Assembly (NCBI RefSeq): GCF_003316765.1
Contig: NZ_NIJF01000044.1
Coordinates: forward strand, 104,629 to 168,628
Reading direction: 5' to 3'
From: Bacillus sp. P14.5
Lineage (GTDB): Bacteria > Bacillota > Bacilli > Bacillales > Bacillaceae_B
DNA length: 64,000 nucleotides
The notes below the pieces were generated by a model that was not told the DNA's origin, did no database searches, and saw only the letters and a program-made list of their open reading frames with translations. This document shows, in pieces, positions 11,925-22,166 of this stretch (positions are counted from its first letter, which is position 1; the number at the start of each line of letters is the position of its first letter). Both the position numbers and the translations under genes were made by a program.

Positions 11925-12362
11925 GTGGATGCCGATGCATGTCCGGTTAAAGAAGAAATTACAGGCATCTCTGAAGAACGCGGGATGAGGGTCATCTTCA
12001 TAGCATCCAACGCCCATAGGAAGACGAATCCCGACCAAGGGGAATGGGTGTATGTAGATTCTTCAAAAGAGGCAGCGGATCTCTATATCATGAATCATAT
12101 AAAAAAAGGGGATATACTTGTAACCCAGGACATTGGACTGGCGAGCATTGTATTGCCAAAAGGCGTTTATGCAATTTCTCCGAGGGGAAAAGAGTTTAGA
12201 GAAGAAACCATTTCAACGGCTTTGGATTTCCGTTACCTCTCCGCGAAAGAAAGGCGGAAAGGAAAGTATGGAAAGGGTCCAAAACCGTTTACTACTGAAG
12301 ACAGAGAAAGGTTTGTCTTTGTATTCAAGAAAATTTTGTCGAATTATGCAGGAGATCAATAG
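11925..12362 (+). CDS. yqxD: YaiI/YqxD family protein (UPF0178); 5' end uncertain
   Basis: The conserved N-terminal block VDADACPVKEEI and the central KEAADLYIMNHI / VTQDIGLASI segments identify the UPF0178 family, a PIN-like fold of unknown role located before dnaG in Bacillus. GTG 11925 gives 145 residues but truncates the first beta strand. Coding-like sequence (AAVYVDADA) extends upstream to a TGA at 11880 without an ATG, GTG or TTG. A GAGGTG site at 11876 would suit a start near 11889, where the codon is ATA. Either a non-standard start or another small sequence error is likely. Function is unknown. Confidence 0.8.
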   Translation: MDADACPVKEEITGISEERGMRVIFIASNAHRKTNPDQGEWVYVDSSKEAADLYIMNHIKKGDILVTQDIGLASIVLPKGVYAISPRGKEFREETISTALDFRYLSAKERRKGKYGKGPKPFTTEDRERFVFVFKKILSNYAGDQ

Positions 12363-12412
12363 AATTTATCGAATGCATTAATTAAGTAAAAAAATAATCA
12401 GGTGATGTGTTT

Positions 12413-14218
12413 GTGACAGGGAGAATTCCTGAAGAAAAAGTTAATGAGATTCGTCAGTCAGTTGATATAGTGGATGTCGTGAGCGATTATGTGCAGCTGA
12501 AGAAACAGGGAAGAAATTACTTCGGCCTTTGCCCGTTTCACGGAGAAAGCACACCATCTTTTTCTGTTTCCCCTGATAAACAGATCTTTCACTGCTTTGG
12601 CTGCGGTGCAGGCGGGAATGCCTATACTTTCCTTATGGATATAGACGGTATTTCATTCCAGGAAGCGGTTGTGAAGCTTGCCGATAAAACCGGGCATGAG
12701 CTTACAGTTGATGTCAGCAAGGCTGAAACGACAGCCAGCAAAGCAGAAGAAAAGATGATTGAAGCACATGAACTATTAAGTAAATTCTATCATCATTTGC
12801 TTGTAAATACAAAAGAGGGCCAGGATGCACTTGAATACCTTCTTGAGAGGGGATTTACCCGCGAAAGCATCGATAAATTCCAAATCGGCTGGAGTCTTCC
12901 AAGCTGGGAATTCACCGTTAATTTTTTGAATAAAAGGGGCTACTCGCCTGAATTGATGGCAGATGCGGGACTGCTGGTCAAAAAAGAATCGGAAGAACAG
13001 TATTTTGACCGGTTCAGGGGAAGGATCATGTTCCCTATCCACGATCAGAGAGGGAAAACGATTGCGTTTTCCGGCAGGGCGATGGGCGGCGAGGAACCTA
13101 AATACCTTAACAGCCCTGAAACTGTCATATTCAATAAGAGTTCTGTACTTTATAATTTCCACAATGCACGCCCTGTAATAAGGAGGAAGAGCCAGGCCAT
13201 ACTTTTCGAAGGTTTCGCGGATGTAATTTCTGCTGACAGGGCAGGTGTGGAAAACGGCATTGCATCTATGGGAACCTCACTGACTCCAAAGCATATGCAA
13301 ATGCTGAAGAGGGTAACCGACTCTATCGTTATCTGTTATGATGGCGACAAAGCCGGATTGGAAGCTGCCTTCCGGGCTGCCAAGATGCTCAATGAAGAAC
13401 AATTCAATCTAAGGATTGCAATGGTTCCTGAAAAGCTCGATCCCGATGACTACATCAAAAAGTATAATGCAGATAAATTCCAAAATGATGTAATAGGGGC
13501 AAGCTTAACTTTTATGGCGTTCAAACTTGTTTATTTCCGGCAAGGAAAAAACCTGAATGATGAAGGAGATAGGCTTCAGTATATAGAAGAAGTATTAAAG
13601 GAAATCAGTTCACTTCAGAATCATATTGAACGCGATTACTACTTAAGGCAGCTGGCAGATGAATTTTCTCTTTCTCTGCAGGCGCTGCAACAGCAGCAAA
13701 AACAGGTCTATTTCTCTAATAAGAAATCAGACAAAAGGGATCAAAGGAAGAGCGAATTTGTGCAGCCCATGCCGCACAAAGCAGAAGCCAAGCTGTTCCC
13801 TGCATATCACACGGCCGAAAGACGACTGATTGCCCATATGATGAAAAATCCTGATATCTGCTTTAAAGTCCAGGACCTCTTGGGAGGCAGCTCATTCAAC
13901 CTTGATGAGCATCAAGCAATCATTACCTATTTATTCGGTTATTATGAAGAGGGAAATGAAGCTGATTCCAGTGGATTTATTCAATTCCTGCCGGACAGCA
14001 GGCTCAGGAGGGTCGTCTCTGAAATCGGTATGATGTCCATTTCGGACGAGTGCAGTGAACAGGAATTAATTGATTATGTTAATCAGGTGTTAAAACATCA
14101 AAAGATGTTGACAATAAAAGAAAAACAGACAGCTCAAAAAGAAGCCGAAAGACAAAAAGATTATAACAAAGCTGCCCTTATTGCAATGGAGATTGTGCAG
14201 CTTAGAAAATCGTTATAA
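12413..14218 (+). CDS. dnaG: DNA primase DnaG
   Basis: 601 residues from GTG 12413, with AGGTGATG just upstream (GTG 12407 gives two more residues but sits in the SD). A CHC2 zinc finger (CPFH...CFGC, about residues 38-62) is followed by a TOPRIM RNA-polymerase core with EGFADVISA and YDGDKAG (about 255-315), and a C-terminal helicase-binding region. It makes the RNA primers for replication. The stop lies 40 nt before the sigA start, and the two genes form the conserved dnaG-sigA operon. Confidence 0.97.
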   Translation: MTGRIPEEKVNEIRQSVDIVDVVSDYVQLKKQGRNYFGLCPFHGESTPSFSVSPDKQIFHCFGCGAGGNAYTFLMDIDGISFQEAVVKLADKTGHELTVDVSKAETTASKAEEKMIEAHELLSKFYHHLLVNTKEGQDALEYLLERGFTRESIDKFQIGWSLPSWEFTVNFLNKRGYSPELMADAGLLVKKESEEQYFDRFRGRIMFPIHDQRGKTIAFSGRAMGGEEPKYLNSPETVIFNKSSVLYNFHNARPVIRRKSQAILFEGFADVISADRAGVENGIASMGTSLTPKHMQMLKRVTDSIVICYDGDKAGLEAAFRAAKMLNEEQFNLRIAMVPEKLDPDDYIKKYNADKFQNDVIGASLTFMAFKLVYFRQGKNLNDEGDRLQYIEEVLKEISSLQNHIERDYYLRQLADEFSLSLQALQQQQKQVYFSNKKSDKRDQRKSEFVQPMPHKAEAKLFPAYHTAERRLIAHMMKNPDICFKVQDLLGGSSFNLDEHQAIITYLFGYYEEGNEADSSGFIQFLPDSRLRRVVSEIGMMSISDECSEQELIDYVNQVLKHQKMLTIKEKQTAQKEAERQKDYNKAALIAMEIVQLRKSL

Positions 14219-14258
14219 AGCGGGATTAAATGCAAGGAAGTTGGAAGGAGGGGAACAT

Positions 14259-15389
14259 ATGGCTGAAAAGTCAGCGCGTTCCAAAGAGGTAGAGTCAGAA
14301 GTCACAGTAGACCAGGTGAAAGAACAGTTAATGGAGCTCGGAAAAAAACGGGGCGTATTAACATATGAAGATATTGCAGAAAAATTGGCTAATTTTGAAC
14401 TGGAATCCGATACTATGGATGAGTTCTATGAACAACTGGGTGAACAGGGAGTAGAAATCATCAATGAAAATGAGGAAGATGATGACCCGAATATCCAGCA
14501 GTTGAACAAAGCTGGTGACGAAGAATTCGATCTAAATGATTTAAGTGTTCCTCCAGGAGTAAAAATTAACGATCCTGTCCGGATGTACCTGAAGGAAATC
14601 GGCAGAGTGGACCTTTTATCAGCACAAGAAGAAATTTCTTTGGCAAACCGTATCGAAGAGGGCGACGAGGAAGCGAAACGCCGTCTTGCCGAAGCCAACT
14701 TGCGATTGGTTGTAAGTATTGCAAAGAGGTATGTAGGACGCGGAATGCTGTTTCTTGACCTGATCCAGGAAGGTAATATGGGCCTGATCAAAGCGGTTGA
14801 AAAATTTGATTACCGAAAAGGATTTAAATTCAGTACGTATGCCACATGGTGGATCCGCCAAGCGATTACACGCGCGATAGCCGATCAAGCAAGAACCATA
14901 CGTATTCCAGTACACATGGTGGAAACAATAAACAAGCTTATCAGAGTACAGCGCCAGCTGCTTCAGGACTTGGGCCGTGAACCGTCACCTGAAGAAATAG
15001 CTGAAGAAATGGACTTGACTCCTGAAAAAGTAAGGGAAATCCTTAAAATCGCCCAGGAACCAGTATCTCTTGAAACGCCTATCGGTGAAGAAGACGATTC
15101 ACACCTTGGGGACTTTATTGAAGATGCAGAAGCTCAATCCCCTTCCGAACATGCTGCATATGAACTCCTTAAAGAACAACTGGAGGACGTTCTGGATACT
15201 CTTACAGACAGGGAAGAGAATGTCCTAAGACTTCGCTTTGGCCTGGATGATGGACGCACCAGGACTCTTGAGGAAGTTGGTAAAGTTTTCGGTGTAACGA
15301 GAGAACGTATTCGCCAGATTGAAGCAAAAGCATTGAGAAAGCTGCGCCACCCGAGCCGGAGTAAGCGTTTGAAAGATTTCTTGGAATAA
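14259..15389 (+). CDS. sigA: Primary sigma factor SigA
   Basis: 376 residues from ATG 14259 behind GGAAGGAGG. Region 1.1 is at the N-terminus. Region 2 ([20 protein letters not shown], then the -10-reading [11 protein letters not shown]) and region 4 ([20 protein letters not shown], reading the -35) are intact. Longer readings from upstream start inside dnaG and lack a ribosome-binding site. Length and sequence type match housekeeping sigma-70 of Bacillus. A terminator follows directly. Confidence 0.98.
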   Translation: MAEKSARSKEVESEVTVDQVKEQLMELGKKRGVLTYEDIAEKLANFELESDTMDEFYEQLGEQGVEIINENEEDDDPNIQQLNKAGDEEFDLNDLSVPPGVKINDPVRMYLKEIGRVDLLSAQEEISLANRIEEGDEEAKRRLAEANLRLVVSIAKRYVGRGMLFLDLIQEGNMGLIKAVEKFDYRKGFKFSTYATWWIRQAITRAIADQARTIRIPVHMVETINKLIRVQRQLLQDLGREPSPEEIAEEMDLTPEKVREILKIAQEPVSLETPIGEEDDSHLGDFIEDAEAQSPSEHAAYELLKEQLEDVLDTLTDREENVLRLRFGLDDGRTRTLEEVGKVFGVTRERIRQIEAKALRKLRHPSRSKRLKDFLE

Positions 15390-15405
15390 AAGATGATTTC
15401 TATAT

Positions 15406-15439
15406 AGATTACTTTCCTATGGGAGAGTAATCTTTTTTT
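15406..15439 (+). terminator. Rho-independent terminator after sigA
   Basis: AGATTACT pairs with AGTAATCT, with further G-C pairs inside the stem, followed by seven T. Confidence 0.9.
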
Positions 15440-15697
15440 GTTTCACTAATTACCTTATCAATAAAAGGCAGTTTTCGTATGGATTGGTGTTTTTGAAAAG
15501 AATTCAAAGAGCAGATTTTTCCTTAGGAAACAATGGTTCATCCCTGAACGAGGTAAGCAGTTCTTATCTTTCAGGCTTTACCAAGGGATTGCCGGTAAGA
15601 TCTAACCTTATTCTTCGAAATTAGTTTACGAAAAGAGGCTGATAAAAAAGGATTACCGGGTGCTTATGGCGAAAAATAAAGTACGGGATGTGGAACC

Positions 15698-16234
15698 ATG
15701 AATACTAAAAATCAAAAAACAAACATAATCATAAGCGAAATTCTTTTCTGGAAACAAAATAAGATGCTTCCGGAGCAATATTGTGACTACTTACTCGCAC
15801 TTTATAACCAGGGAAATGAGGTGGAAGAAAATGTGACTGAAAAGTCAAAATTCTCATTCGTTTCCTTTACAGCAATCCTGATCATTGCATTGATTCCTAT
15901 TTCATTATTTGTCATTTATTTTACTGAATTGTCATTCGTTTTGCAAACAGCGATTTTGACGGGTTTTGTCGTCATATTAATTTTTGCGGGAATTTATTAT
16001 TCTAATAAAGAGATAATGAGTTCAATCATCTATATCACCGTTGCATTGATCATGCTGCTGCAAAGCATTCATATTGCTGAAGCTTTTTTTCAGGGAGACA
16101 AACTGATTACATATTTCCTCTTGTTTTTTAATTGTATTGCCTGGATAGTGTGCGGCAGTTATTTGAAACTTCTTTATTTCACTTTGGGAGGAACAATAGG
16201 GATTGTTCTTCTGGTTGTATCTATTGTAATATAA
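15698..16234 (+). CDS. Membrane protein of unknown function
   Basis: 178 residues. A soluble N-terminal segment of about 50 residues resembles a short helical hairpin (ILFWKQNKMLPEQYCDYLLA). It is followed by four to five hydrophobic helices to the C-terminus. I do not recognise the family with confidence; the arrangement recalls DUF2157-type membrane proteins, but this is a guess. It stands alone between sigA and the acyl-CoA dehydrogenase, with 300 bp upstream and no strong ribosome-binding site before ATG 15698 (GTGGAACC). B. subtilis has no counterpart at this position as far as I can recall. Confidence 0.7.
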   Translation: MNTKNQKTNIIISEILFWKQNKMLPEQYCDYLLALYNQGNEVEENVTEKSKFSFVSFTAILIIALIPISLFVIYFTELSFVLQTAILTGFVVILIFAGIYYSNKEIMSSIIYITVALIMLLQSIHIAEAFFQGDKLITYFLLFFNCIAWIVCGSYLKLLYFTLGGTIGIVLLVVSIVI

Positions 16235-16412
16235 TATCGCAATTTTAAAAAGTTTTTAAAAGTTGAGAAAATTATGCCAAACCTTTTATAATGAAGAGTG
16301 TAAGCGTATGCAAAATTTTTTACAGCATGGGCATTCTGTTTCGGTTCAGTGATCATTAAATAAAAATCACGGCAGTAGAGATGGATGTTTGCATTATATA
16401 AGGGGGATGGAC

Positions 16413-17554
16413 ATGAATTTTGATTTGACTTCTGAACAAAAAATGATTCAAAAAACTATTCGGGATTTTGCCAGGGAAGAAGTTGCACCTGGGGCAATCG
16501 AGAGGGATCGCACTAAAGAATTTCCTAAAGAAATATTTCAAAAATTGGCCGGCCTGGGGATGATGGGGCTGCCGTTTTCAGAAGAATATGGCGGAGCAGG
16601 CGGAGATACAGTAAGCTTTGCCATTGTGACACAAGAATTGAGCAAAGCATGCGCTTCCACAGGAATTACCTATTCAGCGCACATTTCTTTAGGCGGTGCG
16701 CCGATCAGTATGTTTGGCACGGAAGAACAAAAACATAAATACCTTACACCAATTTGTACCGGAGAGTCTTTTGGAGCCTTTGGCCTTACTGAACCAAATG
16801 CAGGGTCTGATGCAGGAGGGACACAGACGGCCGCTGTTAAAGAGGGAAATGAATTTGTCATTAATGGCAATAAGAGTTTCATCACCAATGCCAGCTATGC
16901 AAAGAACCTTGCTCTGACAGCCATAACAGACCGCAAAGTGGACGGCAGCAAAGAAATCAGCGCTATCATCGTGCCAACAGATGCAGAGGGGTTCACAGTT
17001 GTAGATAATTACGAAAAGATGGGGCTGAATGCCTCCAACACAACTGAGCTTGTCCTTGAGAATGTCAGGGTCCCTGAAGAAAATCTGCTTGGGAAAAAAG
17101 GTGAAGGCTTCAAACAGTTCCTGGCAACCCTGGACGGGGGCGTATAGGCATTGGGGCGATGGCACTTGGTATAGCCGAAGCAGCCTTTGAAAAAGCACTT
17201 CAGTATTCCAAGGAGAGAAAACAATTCGGAAAGTCACTATCAAAATTCCAGGTTACTCAATTCAAACTTGCTGACATGGCTATGAAGATTGAGTTGGCCA
17301 AAAATATGATTTATAAAGCAGCTTGGCTTAAGGATCAAGGCAGGCCATTCGCCAAAGAAGCTTCAATGTGTAAGCTGTATGCTTCTGAAATCGCTATGGA
17401 GGTGGCAGATGAAGCCATCCAGATACATGGGGGCTATGGTTACATGAAGGAGTATGAAGTGGAACGCTATATGCGTGACGCCAAACTGCTTGAAATCGGT
17501 GAAGGAACTTCCGAAGTGCAGAGAATGGTTATTTCACGACTGATTGGATGTTGA
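16413..17554 (+). pseudogene. Acyl-CoA dehydrogenase, single-base frameshift as read
   Basis: Residues 1-245 are in one frame, ending at a TAG after LDGGV; residues from GIGAMALG onward continue in another. Adding one G to the G5 run at 17136-17140 restores LDGGRIGIGAMA and a 380-residue protein, the exact family size. FAD/acyl-CoA contacts are visible (FGLTEPNAGSDAGG; IHGGYGYMKEYEVERYMRDAK). Such short-chain enzymes (MmgC/AcdA/Bcd type) oxidise acyl-CoA in beta-oxidation or branched-chain amino acid breakdown. ATG 16413 follows AAGGGGG; ATG 16407 is possible. I infer a sequencing error, not a true pseudogene. Substrate specificity cannot be told from sequence. Confidence 0.88.
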
Positions 17555-17569
17555 TGGTGGATGGGGTGG

Positions 17570-17603
17570 AGCCTGGAATTTTTATTCCGGGCTTTCTTTT
17601 TTA
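17570..17603 (+). terminator. Terminator after the acyl-CoA dehydrogenase gene
   Basis: AGCCTGGAA pairs with TTCCGGGCT (one G-U) over a T-rich loop, with a T-rich tail. Confidence 0.82.
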
Positions 17604-17700
17604 AAGACTGTATTCGTAATGATTGTTGCTTCAGGAAAAGAATCCCCCTGGATACTAATGGGTTGAGTTTTCGAGTGCAAAATTAACTATTACTCATTAA

Positions 17701-17741
17701 AAGGAGTGTCAAATCTCCTTGATTTTGACACTCCTTTTTTC
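17701..17741. terminator. Second hairpin with T-run, possibly bidirectional
   Basis: A perfect 13-bp stem AAGGAGTGTCAAA / TTTGACACTCCTT is followed by TTTTTTC. No gene ends nearby on either strand, so it may be a backup terminator or end an unseen transcript. Confidence 0.75.
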
Positions 17742-17936
17742 TTTATTTAGCGGTATTTTTGCTGATTAACCTGTTCAATTGGTATTACAAAATGCACCCT
17801 AAATAGCAAATGACAGAACTTTTTGGTCTTCAAAATTTGAGGAACAATTTCCTAAACACTTTCAATCCCAATATTAATCTAAAGGAGAGTAGTTAATTAT
17901 AAAAAATCCAGCACTAATCTAATTTGATTGGAACGG

Positions 17937-18140
17937 AAGGTGTGTGACCTCCTGCGGGACTAGCGGTCGTCTACTTCCAGCACCTACCCCTCGGGGTCAA
18001 ATAACCCCGAGAGATAAAAAGGAAGACCGCCTTTTTTTCTCTTGAGAACATTTGCCTGTCGGGGCTGACCAAGGTGCTTCCACTTTTGAAGACAGGTGAG
18101 ACCCCGCAGAGTCACGAACCTGGAGTGGAAATCAATAGAC
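17937..18140. repeat. Composite intergenic repeat with structured module
   Basis: The outer part begins GGAACGGAAGGTGTGTGACC and ends near CCTGGAGTGGAAATC, the same left and right edges as the long element at 63341. The centre (17986-18066) holds the structured module CCCCTCGGGGTCAAATAACCCC... found in several places in this window. The terminal inverted repeats of the long element are missing, so this is a shorter derivative. Confidence 0.85.
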
Positions 18141-18594
18141 ATTGTTTTTTTGTGCGAATTACTCAGCCATTTCTTTGACTAATTATAAGCTTGTACTTCA
18201 AAACATAACCCGCTCTTCTCTTTCTTGCTAAACAGGCAATCTAAAGGTGATTATATCGATATTTTGTGGGATTTATATAAATTTGCAGCAAAGTTTAATA
18301 ATCAGCGAAGTCAGGATTCGTTTCATACAGCACACAATATCTTAATCAGATAATCGATGCAGCTGGAAGGGGGTTTCATCTTCCCCGCCGCAAAATCAAT
18401 TTGGATAATAGCCATGTGACCAAATACGCTTGAAGGATGATGGCTTCCCTTTTTTATAAAAGTGTCTAATTTGCGACAAACGTCGAAAAAGTACTGCGTA
18501 GGACTTTCACTTTCGATCTATTTAAAGTAAAATAAATATTGTTTATAATAAACACAACCTATACTATCAACTGTTACATAAGGGAGGTTAATTT

Positions 18595-18972
18595 ATGAAT
18601 CGCAATCCGATTATTCCATTCATTCTAATTATGGTTTTTGGAATCGGCCTTGTTTTCTTTATGTCTTTAGAAGGATTGAATAACTCTGAAGAGATGGCAG
18701 AAGAACACGGTGAAGGGTCCGAAGAGACTGAAGAGGGCGGTACAGCTGACGGAGGCGAGTTCGATCCTGAAGCTCACTATGAGAAAGCATGTATGTCTTG
18801 TCACGGCGGAAGCTATGAAGGTGGAGCAGGTCCAGCCCTTACTGGTGTCGGCGACCGTTACTCTCAGGAAGAAATTGTCGAAATCCTTAAAAACGGTAAA
18901 GGCAGCGGTATGCCAGCCGGCCTAGTACCAGGAAACGAAGAAGCCATGGCTGAATGGTTAATGTCTTTATAA
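18595..18972 (+). CDS. cccA: Cytochrome c-550, membrane anchored
   Basis: 125 residues. One N-terminal transmembrane helix (about 5-25) is followed by an acidic Glu-rich linker (about 28-58), then a small class I cytochrome c domain with haem site CMSCH and the distal Met in GMPAG. It faces the outside and carries electrons from the bc complex to the cytochrome c oxidase. ATG 18595 has GGGAGG upstream. The sigA-cccA-trmK order matches Bacillus. Confidence 0.95.
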   Translation: MNRNPIIPFILIMVFGIGLVFFMSLEGLNNSEEMAEEHGEGSEETEEGGTADGGEFDPEAHYEKACMSCHGGSYEGGAGPALTGVGDRYSQEEIVEILKNGKGSGMPAGLVPGNEEAMAEWLMSL

Positions 18973-18979
18973 TTGTCTG

Positions 18980-19013
18980 AAAAGTCCTTTGCATATGCAA
19001 AGGACTTTTTTTT
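18980..19013 (+). terminator. Rho-independent terminator after cccA
   Basis: A 15-bp palindromic stem (AAAAGTCCTTTGCAT / ATGCAAAGGACTTTT) is followed by eight T. Confidence 0.93.
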
Positions 19014-19105
19014 GAGGGGAAACTTGGTTAGAATGAGAAGCGTAAAGTGTACGGATATACTTTTATAATCGTTTATAAACCAAATACATACTAAAAGGTG
19101 AAAAT

Positions 19106-19783
19106 ATGAATGCAGAAAAATTATCGAAAAGATTAGAGACTGTTGTTTCGTTTATCCTTGAGGGCTCCAGAATTGCCGATATCGGCTCTGATCATGCTTA
19201 CTTGCCTTGTTACGCGGTGGACAAGAACATCGCGGTTTCCGGGGTAGCAGGGGAGGTTGCGGAGGGACCCTATCAATCCGCGGTCAAGCAGGTGAAATAT
19301 TCACAGCTGGAAGACGCCATCTCCGTCCGAAAAGGAGATGGTCTTGAAGTCATCCAGCCTAATGAAACAGATTGCATAACGATTGCCGGGATGGGCGGCG
19401 CCTTAATAGCAAGTATCCTTGAAAAAGGAAAGGATAAGCTGGAGGGAGTCAGCCGTCTGATTCTCCAACCTAATGTGGGTTCTGTTTCCATCAGGAAGTG
19501 GCTGTTGGAAAATGGATGGGAGCTGAAGGCTGAACGGATTTTGGAAGAAGATGACAAGATTTATGAAGTCCTTGCTGCAGACAGAGGAAATCCTGAAGAG
19601 CCCTATACGGATATGGATAGTGAATTGCTGCTGGGCCCATTTTTAACAAAAGAGAAAAGTGCCGTCTTTAAACGCAAGTGGGAGAACGAATTAAAGCAAT
19701 GGAAGATAATAATAGACAAAATGGAAGAGGCTGAAGATTCTCCCCAATTGAGAGAGAGAAAAGCTGGAATTCAGAAAAAATAG
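19106..19783 (+). CDS. trmK: tRNA (adenine22-N1)-methyltransferase TrmK
   Basis: 225 residues with a Rossmann methyltransferase N-terminal part: SRIADIGSDHAYLP is the SAM-binding motif I and ITIAGMGG is motif IV. A helical C-terminus follows. TrmK methylates A22 of certain tRNAs. ATG 19106 has AAAAGGTGA upstream. It is followed by yqfO 21 nt later, the standard Firmicutes pair. Confidence 0.94.
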   Translation: MNAEKLSKRLETVVSFILEGSRIADIGSDHAYLPCYAVDKNIAVSGVAGEVAEGPYQSAVKQVKYSQLEDAISVRKGDGLEVIQPNETDCITIAGMGGALIASILEKGKDKLEGVSRLILQPNVGSVSIRKWLLENGWELKAERILEEDDKIYEVLAADRGNPEEPYTDMDSELLLGPFLTKEKSAVFKRKWENELKQWKIIIDKMEEAEDSPQLRERKAGIQKK

Positions 19784-19804
19784 ACATTGTTGAGGAGGTA
19801 TTGC

Positions 19805-20923
19805 ATGAAAACCGTTAACGGTCATGAAATCATCTCACTATTCGAGACACTTGCACCAAAAGAGCTTGCTGAAGAGGGAGATAAAATCGGACTGCAGATA
19901 GGAAGGCTTAACCAAAAAACAGATAAAGTAATGATTACCTTGGATGTCCTCGAAGAAGTGGTGGATGAAGCCATTGAAAAAGGTGTTCAATTAATTATTG
20001 CCCATCATCCTCCCTTGTTTAGATCCTTGAAATCCATTCGAACAGACACGGTACAAGGCAGGATGATTGAAAAGCTGATCAAAAATGACATTTCTGTTTA
20101 TGCTGCCCATACCAACCTTGATGTAGCAAAGGGCGGCGTCAATGATTTGTTAACAGAGGCTCTTGGATTGAAGGATACTAAGTTATTGCTTCCAACCTAC
20201 CAAGAGAAGTTGAAGAAGCTCGCAGTATTCGTGCCTGAAGAGGACGCTGAAAAAGTCAGAAAAGCACTCGGAGATGCCGGAGCGGGCCATATAGGAAACT
20301 ACAGCCACTGCACCTTTTCGAGTCCGGGGACAGGCAGATTTCTGCCTGGAGAAGGCACGGATCCTCATATAGGGGAAAGAGGAAAATTGGCGGAAGCTTC
20401 TGAAGTGAGAGTGGAAACCATCTATCCAGAAAAATTGGAAAAGAAAGTGTTGAAAGCCCTTATAAAAAGCCATCCTTACGAAGAAGCGGCCTATGATATT
20501 ATCCCGATTGATAATGAGGGTGAGACTCTTGGCCTTGGCAGAGTGGGAACTCTGTCCTCACCATTGTCTCTGAAAGAGTTTGCGGAGTATGTAAAGGAAA
20601 AGCTCGATGTGGGTAATGTCAGGGTAACAGGTTCTTTGACGGACTCTATTCAAAAAGTTGCGGTATTGGGCGGAGATGGCAATAAATTCATCCATAATGC
20701 CAAATACAGTGGGGCGGATGTGTTTGTCACGGGAGATTTATATTACCATACTGCGCATGATGCCATGATGATTGGACTCAACGTGGTGGATGCAGGTCAT
20801 CATATTGAAAAAGTCATGAAAGAAGGAGTTGCCCGGTGGATGACAGAGAACAGCCGGGAAAGAGGAATGGACGTGGAATATCTGGTTTCTGAGGTGAACA
20901 CCAATCCATTTACATTTATATAA
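19805..20923 (+). CDS. yqfO: NIF3 / YqfO family protein
   Basis: 372 residues. Two NIF3 halves with metal-binding histidines (IAHHPPLF in the first half, DAGHHIEK in the second) flank an inserted PII/CutA-like domain at about residues 130-240, typical of the Bacillus form. It is often annotated as GTP cyclohydrolase I type 2; that activity is poorly supported. ATG 19805 follows GAGGAGG; the upstream ATT/TTG reading is not needed. It is co-transcribed with trmK and ended by the 21-bp hairpin at 20931. Confidence 0.93.
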   Translation: MKTVNGHEIISLFETLAPKELAEEGDKIGLQIGRLNQKTDKVMITLDVLEEVVDEAIEKGVQLIIAHHPPLFRSLKSIRTDTVQGRMIEKLIKNDISVYAAHTNLDVAKGGVNDLLTEALGLKDTKLLLPTYQEKLKKLAVFVPEEDAEKVRKALGDAGAGHIGNYSHCTFSSPGTGRFLPGEGTDPHIGERGKLAEASEVRVETIYPEKLEKKVLKALIKSHPYEEAAYDIIPIDNEGETLGLGRVGTLSSPLSLKEFAEYVKEKLDVGNVRVTGSLTDSIQKVAVLGGDGNKFIHNAKYSGADVFVTGDLYYHTAHDAMMIGLNVVDAGHHIEKVMKEGVARWMTENSRERGMDVEYLVSEVNTNPFTFI

Positions 20924-20930
20924 CTCGTGA

Positions 20931-20980
20931 AAGCAAGCAAAGAAGGCATTCATAAAGAATGCCTTCTTTGCTTGCTTATG
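20931..20980 (+). terminator. Perfect 21-bp hairpin after yqfO
   Basis: 20931-20951 is the exact reverse complement of 20957-20977, with a 5-nt loop (ATAAA). There is no long T-run. It lies 8 nt after the stop and probably acts as a terminator or mRNA 3' stabiliser. Confidence 0.8.
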
Positions 20981-21032
20981 AAATTAAAATTTCAACCTCT
21001 GAGGATAACTGTTAATCCGCGTCCAGCTTCAG

Positions 21033-21130
21033 CAGCCCCTCGGGGTCAAATAACTCGAAAAGAGTAAAAGAGAAGGGCGCCTTTTTCCTCTCCGGAGCAA
21101 TTTCATGTGGAAGCTGGACAAGGTGCTTCC
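21033..21130. repeat. Decayed copy of the structured module
   Basis: It starts AGCCCCTCGGGGTCAAATAA as the other copies do, but the right arm of hairpin 1 and hairpin 2 have drifted (ACTCGA instead of ACCCCA). It ends in AAGCTGGACAAGGTGCTTCC. Confidence 0.75.
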
Positions 21131-21289
21131 GTTAAAAAAACCTGGCTGCGTCAATGTCACGGAGAGCTTTAAGATTGGTATAAAAATCTCACTTCAGGAT
21201 AGGGTAAAGTTGGTTTCCCGACCAATCCATTTCGGCATAGAATGATGTCTGTCCTGGGAAAGACCTGAACAATCCTGCCAGTTATATCT

Positions 21290-21480
21290 AAAATAGGCGG
21301 AAGATTTCCGGTTAAGCTCTGGAATAGAATTCGATTTGGTTTAATAAGCGGAAATATTCCGCTTAAGTATAGTAAAAGGGATAATTTTAGCATCTTTTAA
21401 TCCAATAAGGGAATTATTCCGTTTATTTTAGCTGTTTTTAGGGTTCTTTTCTTAAATAAGCGGAATTTCTCCCCTTATTT
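21290..21480. repeat. Array of four short palindromes (GGAA/TTCC core)
   Basis: Hairpins lie at about 21292-21318, 21341-21366 (AAGCGGAA/TTCCGCTT), 21404-21428 and 21454-21480. All have the plan AATAAGnGGAA...TTCCnCTTATT. The last two and their spacer resemble the array at 60183-60260. Confidence 0.8.
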
Positions 21481-21556
21481 CTAAAAAACTTGTAAGGAGA
21501 CCATTCAGTGTGCCTTTTAGACTGAGGCCGGTAAAAGAGTCTTTCAGCACGAAAGA

Positions 21557-22166
21557 AAAGAGTCTGGGACAAAACCTTAATAAAAGGCTCTCTTCGCAAA
21601 GATTGTGGCTGAGTAAAAAGAATGGATTTCCGCTCCAGGTGCACGACTCCGCGGGGCGGGCGCTGAGCCTCCTCGGCTTCATAAAAAGCGGAAGCGGCCG
21701 TTCAGCACCGTACGGATTGTAGGGCTCCTGCATGAGATAAAGGAATCACGAAGAGCGAAAGCGATTCGATGTTCATTTCCTTGTGAGTAAGAATAAACTC
21801 TAAACTAAAATAGATTAATCACCGAAAAAGTCCAGGACCCGACTTTTTCTTATAACCACTTTAAAGCTAGTGAGGAAATGAACTAGATGACTTATCGCAA
21901 GGAAGGAGACCGAAATCCGCTAGGTGCTGGCCGCTGGAACTAGACGACCGCTAGTCCCGCAGGAGGCCGCACACCTTCCGCTCCAATCCCCCTGCGATCA
22001 GGAACTGGCGGATACTCTAATCTAAAAAGTAACATCTTTAAGGTAAGAGCCTAATAACAAAAATGAACCGCATGAGATCAAGTATGTAACCTTGATCTCA
22101 TGCGGTTTTATTTTCGATGATTTCTACTTGCAACAATTAGTTTTCTACTTTTGTCCCAGCCTCTTT
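21557..22166. mobile_element. MITE-like element, copy A (long form)
   Basis: About 610 bp bounded by inverted ends: AAAGAGTCTGGGACAAAA at 21557 and the complement of AAAGAGGCTGGGACAAAA at 22149-22166. Inside, reading inward from the right end, are a 16-17-bp hairpin (ACCGCATGAGATCAAG type, 22070-22111), a segment related to 63525-63573, and an internal palindrome around GAATCACGAAGAGCG. No transposase is present. The right end overlaps the last six codons and the stop of ispH. It is an inverted copy of the element at 63340 but lacks the 175-bp insertion found there. Confidence 0.85.

Larger units (their letters stand above)
17604..18594. other. Gene-free region of about 1 kb
   Basis: It contains the hairpin at 17701, the composite repeat at 17937-18140 and about 450 bp of A+T-rich DNA in which I see no coding frame. 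A GGAAGGGG/CTTCCCC-type hairpin lies near 18366. The last 100 bp should carry the cccA promoter. Confidence 0.6.
20981..22144. other. Repeat-rich convergent junction yqfO / ispH
   Basis: About 1.15 kb with no gene. It holds, in order, a decayed structured module (21033-21130), an array of palindromes (21290-21480) and a long inverted-repeat element (21557-22166). Open frames of 60-90 codons here fall inside the repeats and are not called. Confidence 0.7.

Noticed and set aside
15493..15624. 43-codon frame between sigA and the membrane protein gene
   Set aside because: TTG start without a ribosome-binding site and no recognisable features; likely chance.
21452..21733. Overlapping 68-94 codon frames on both strands
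   Set aside because: They lie inside the palindrome array and the repeat element; composition reflects the repeat, not a protein.
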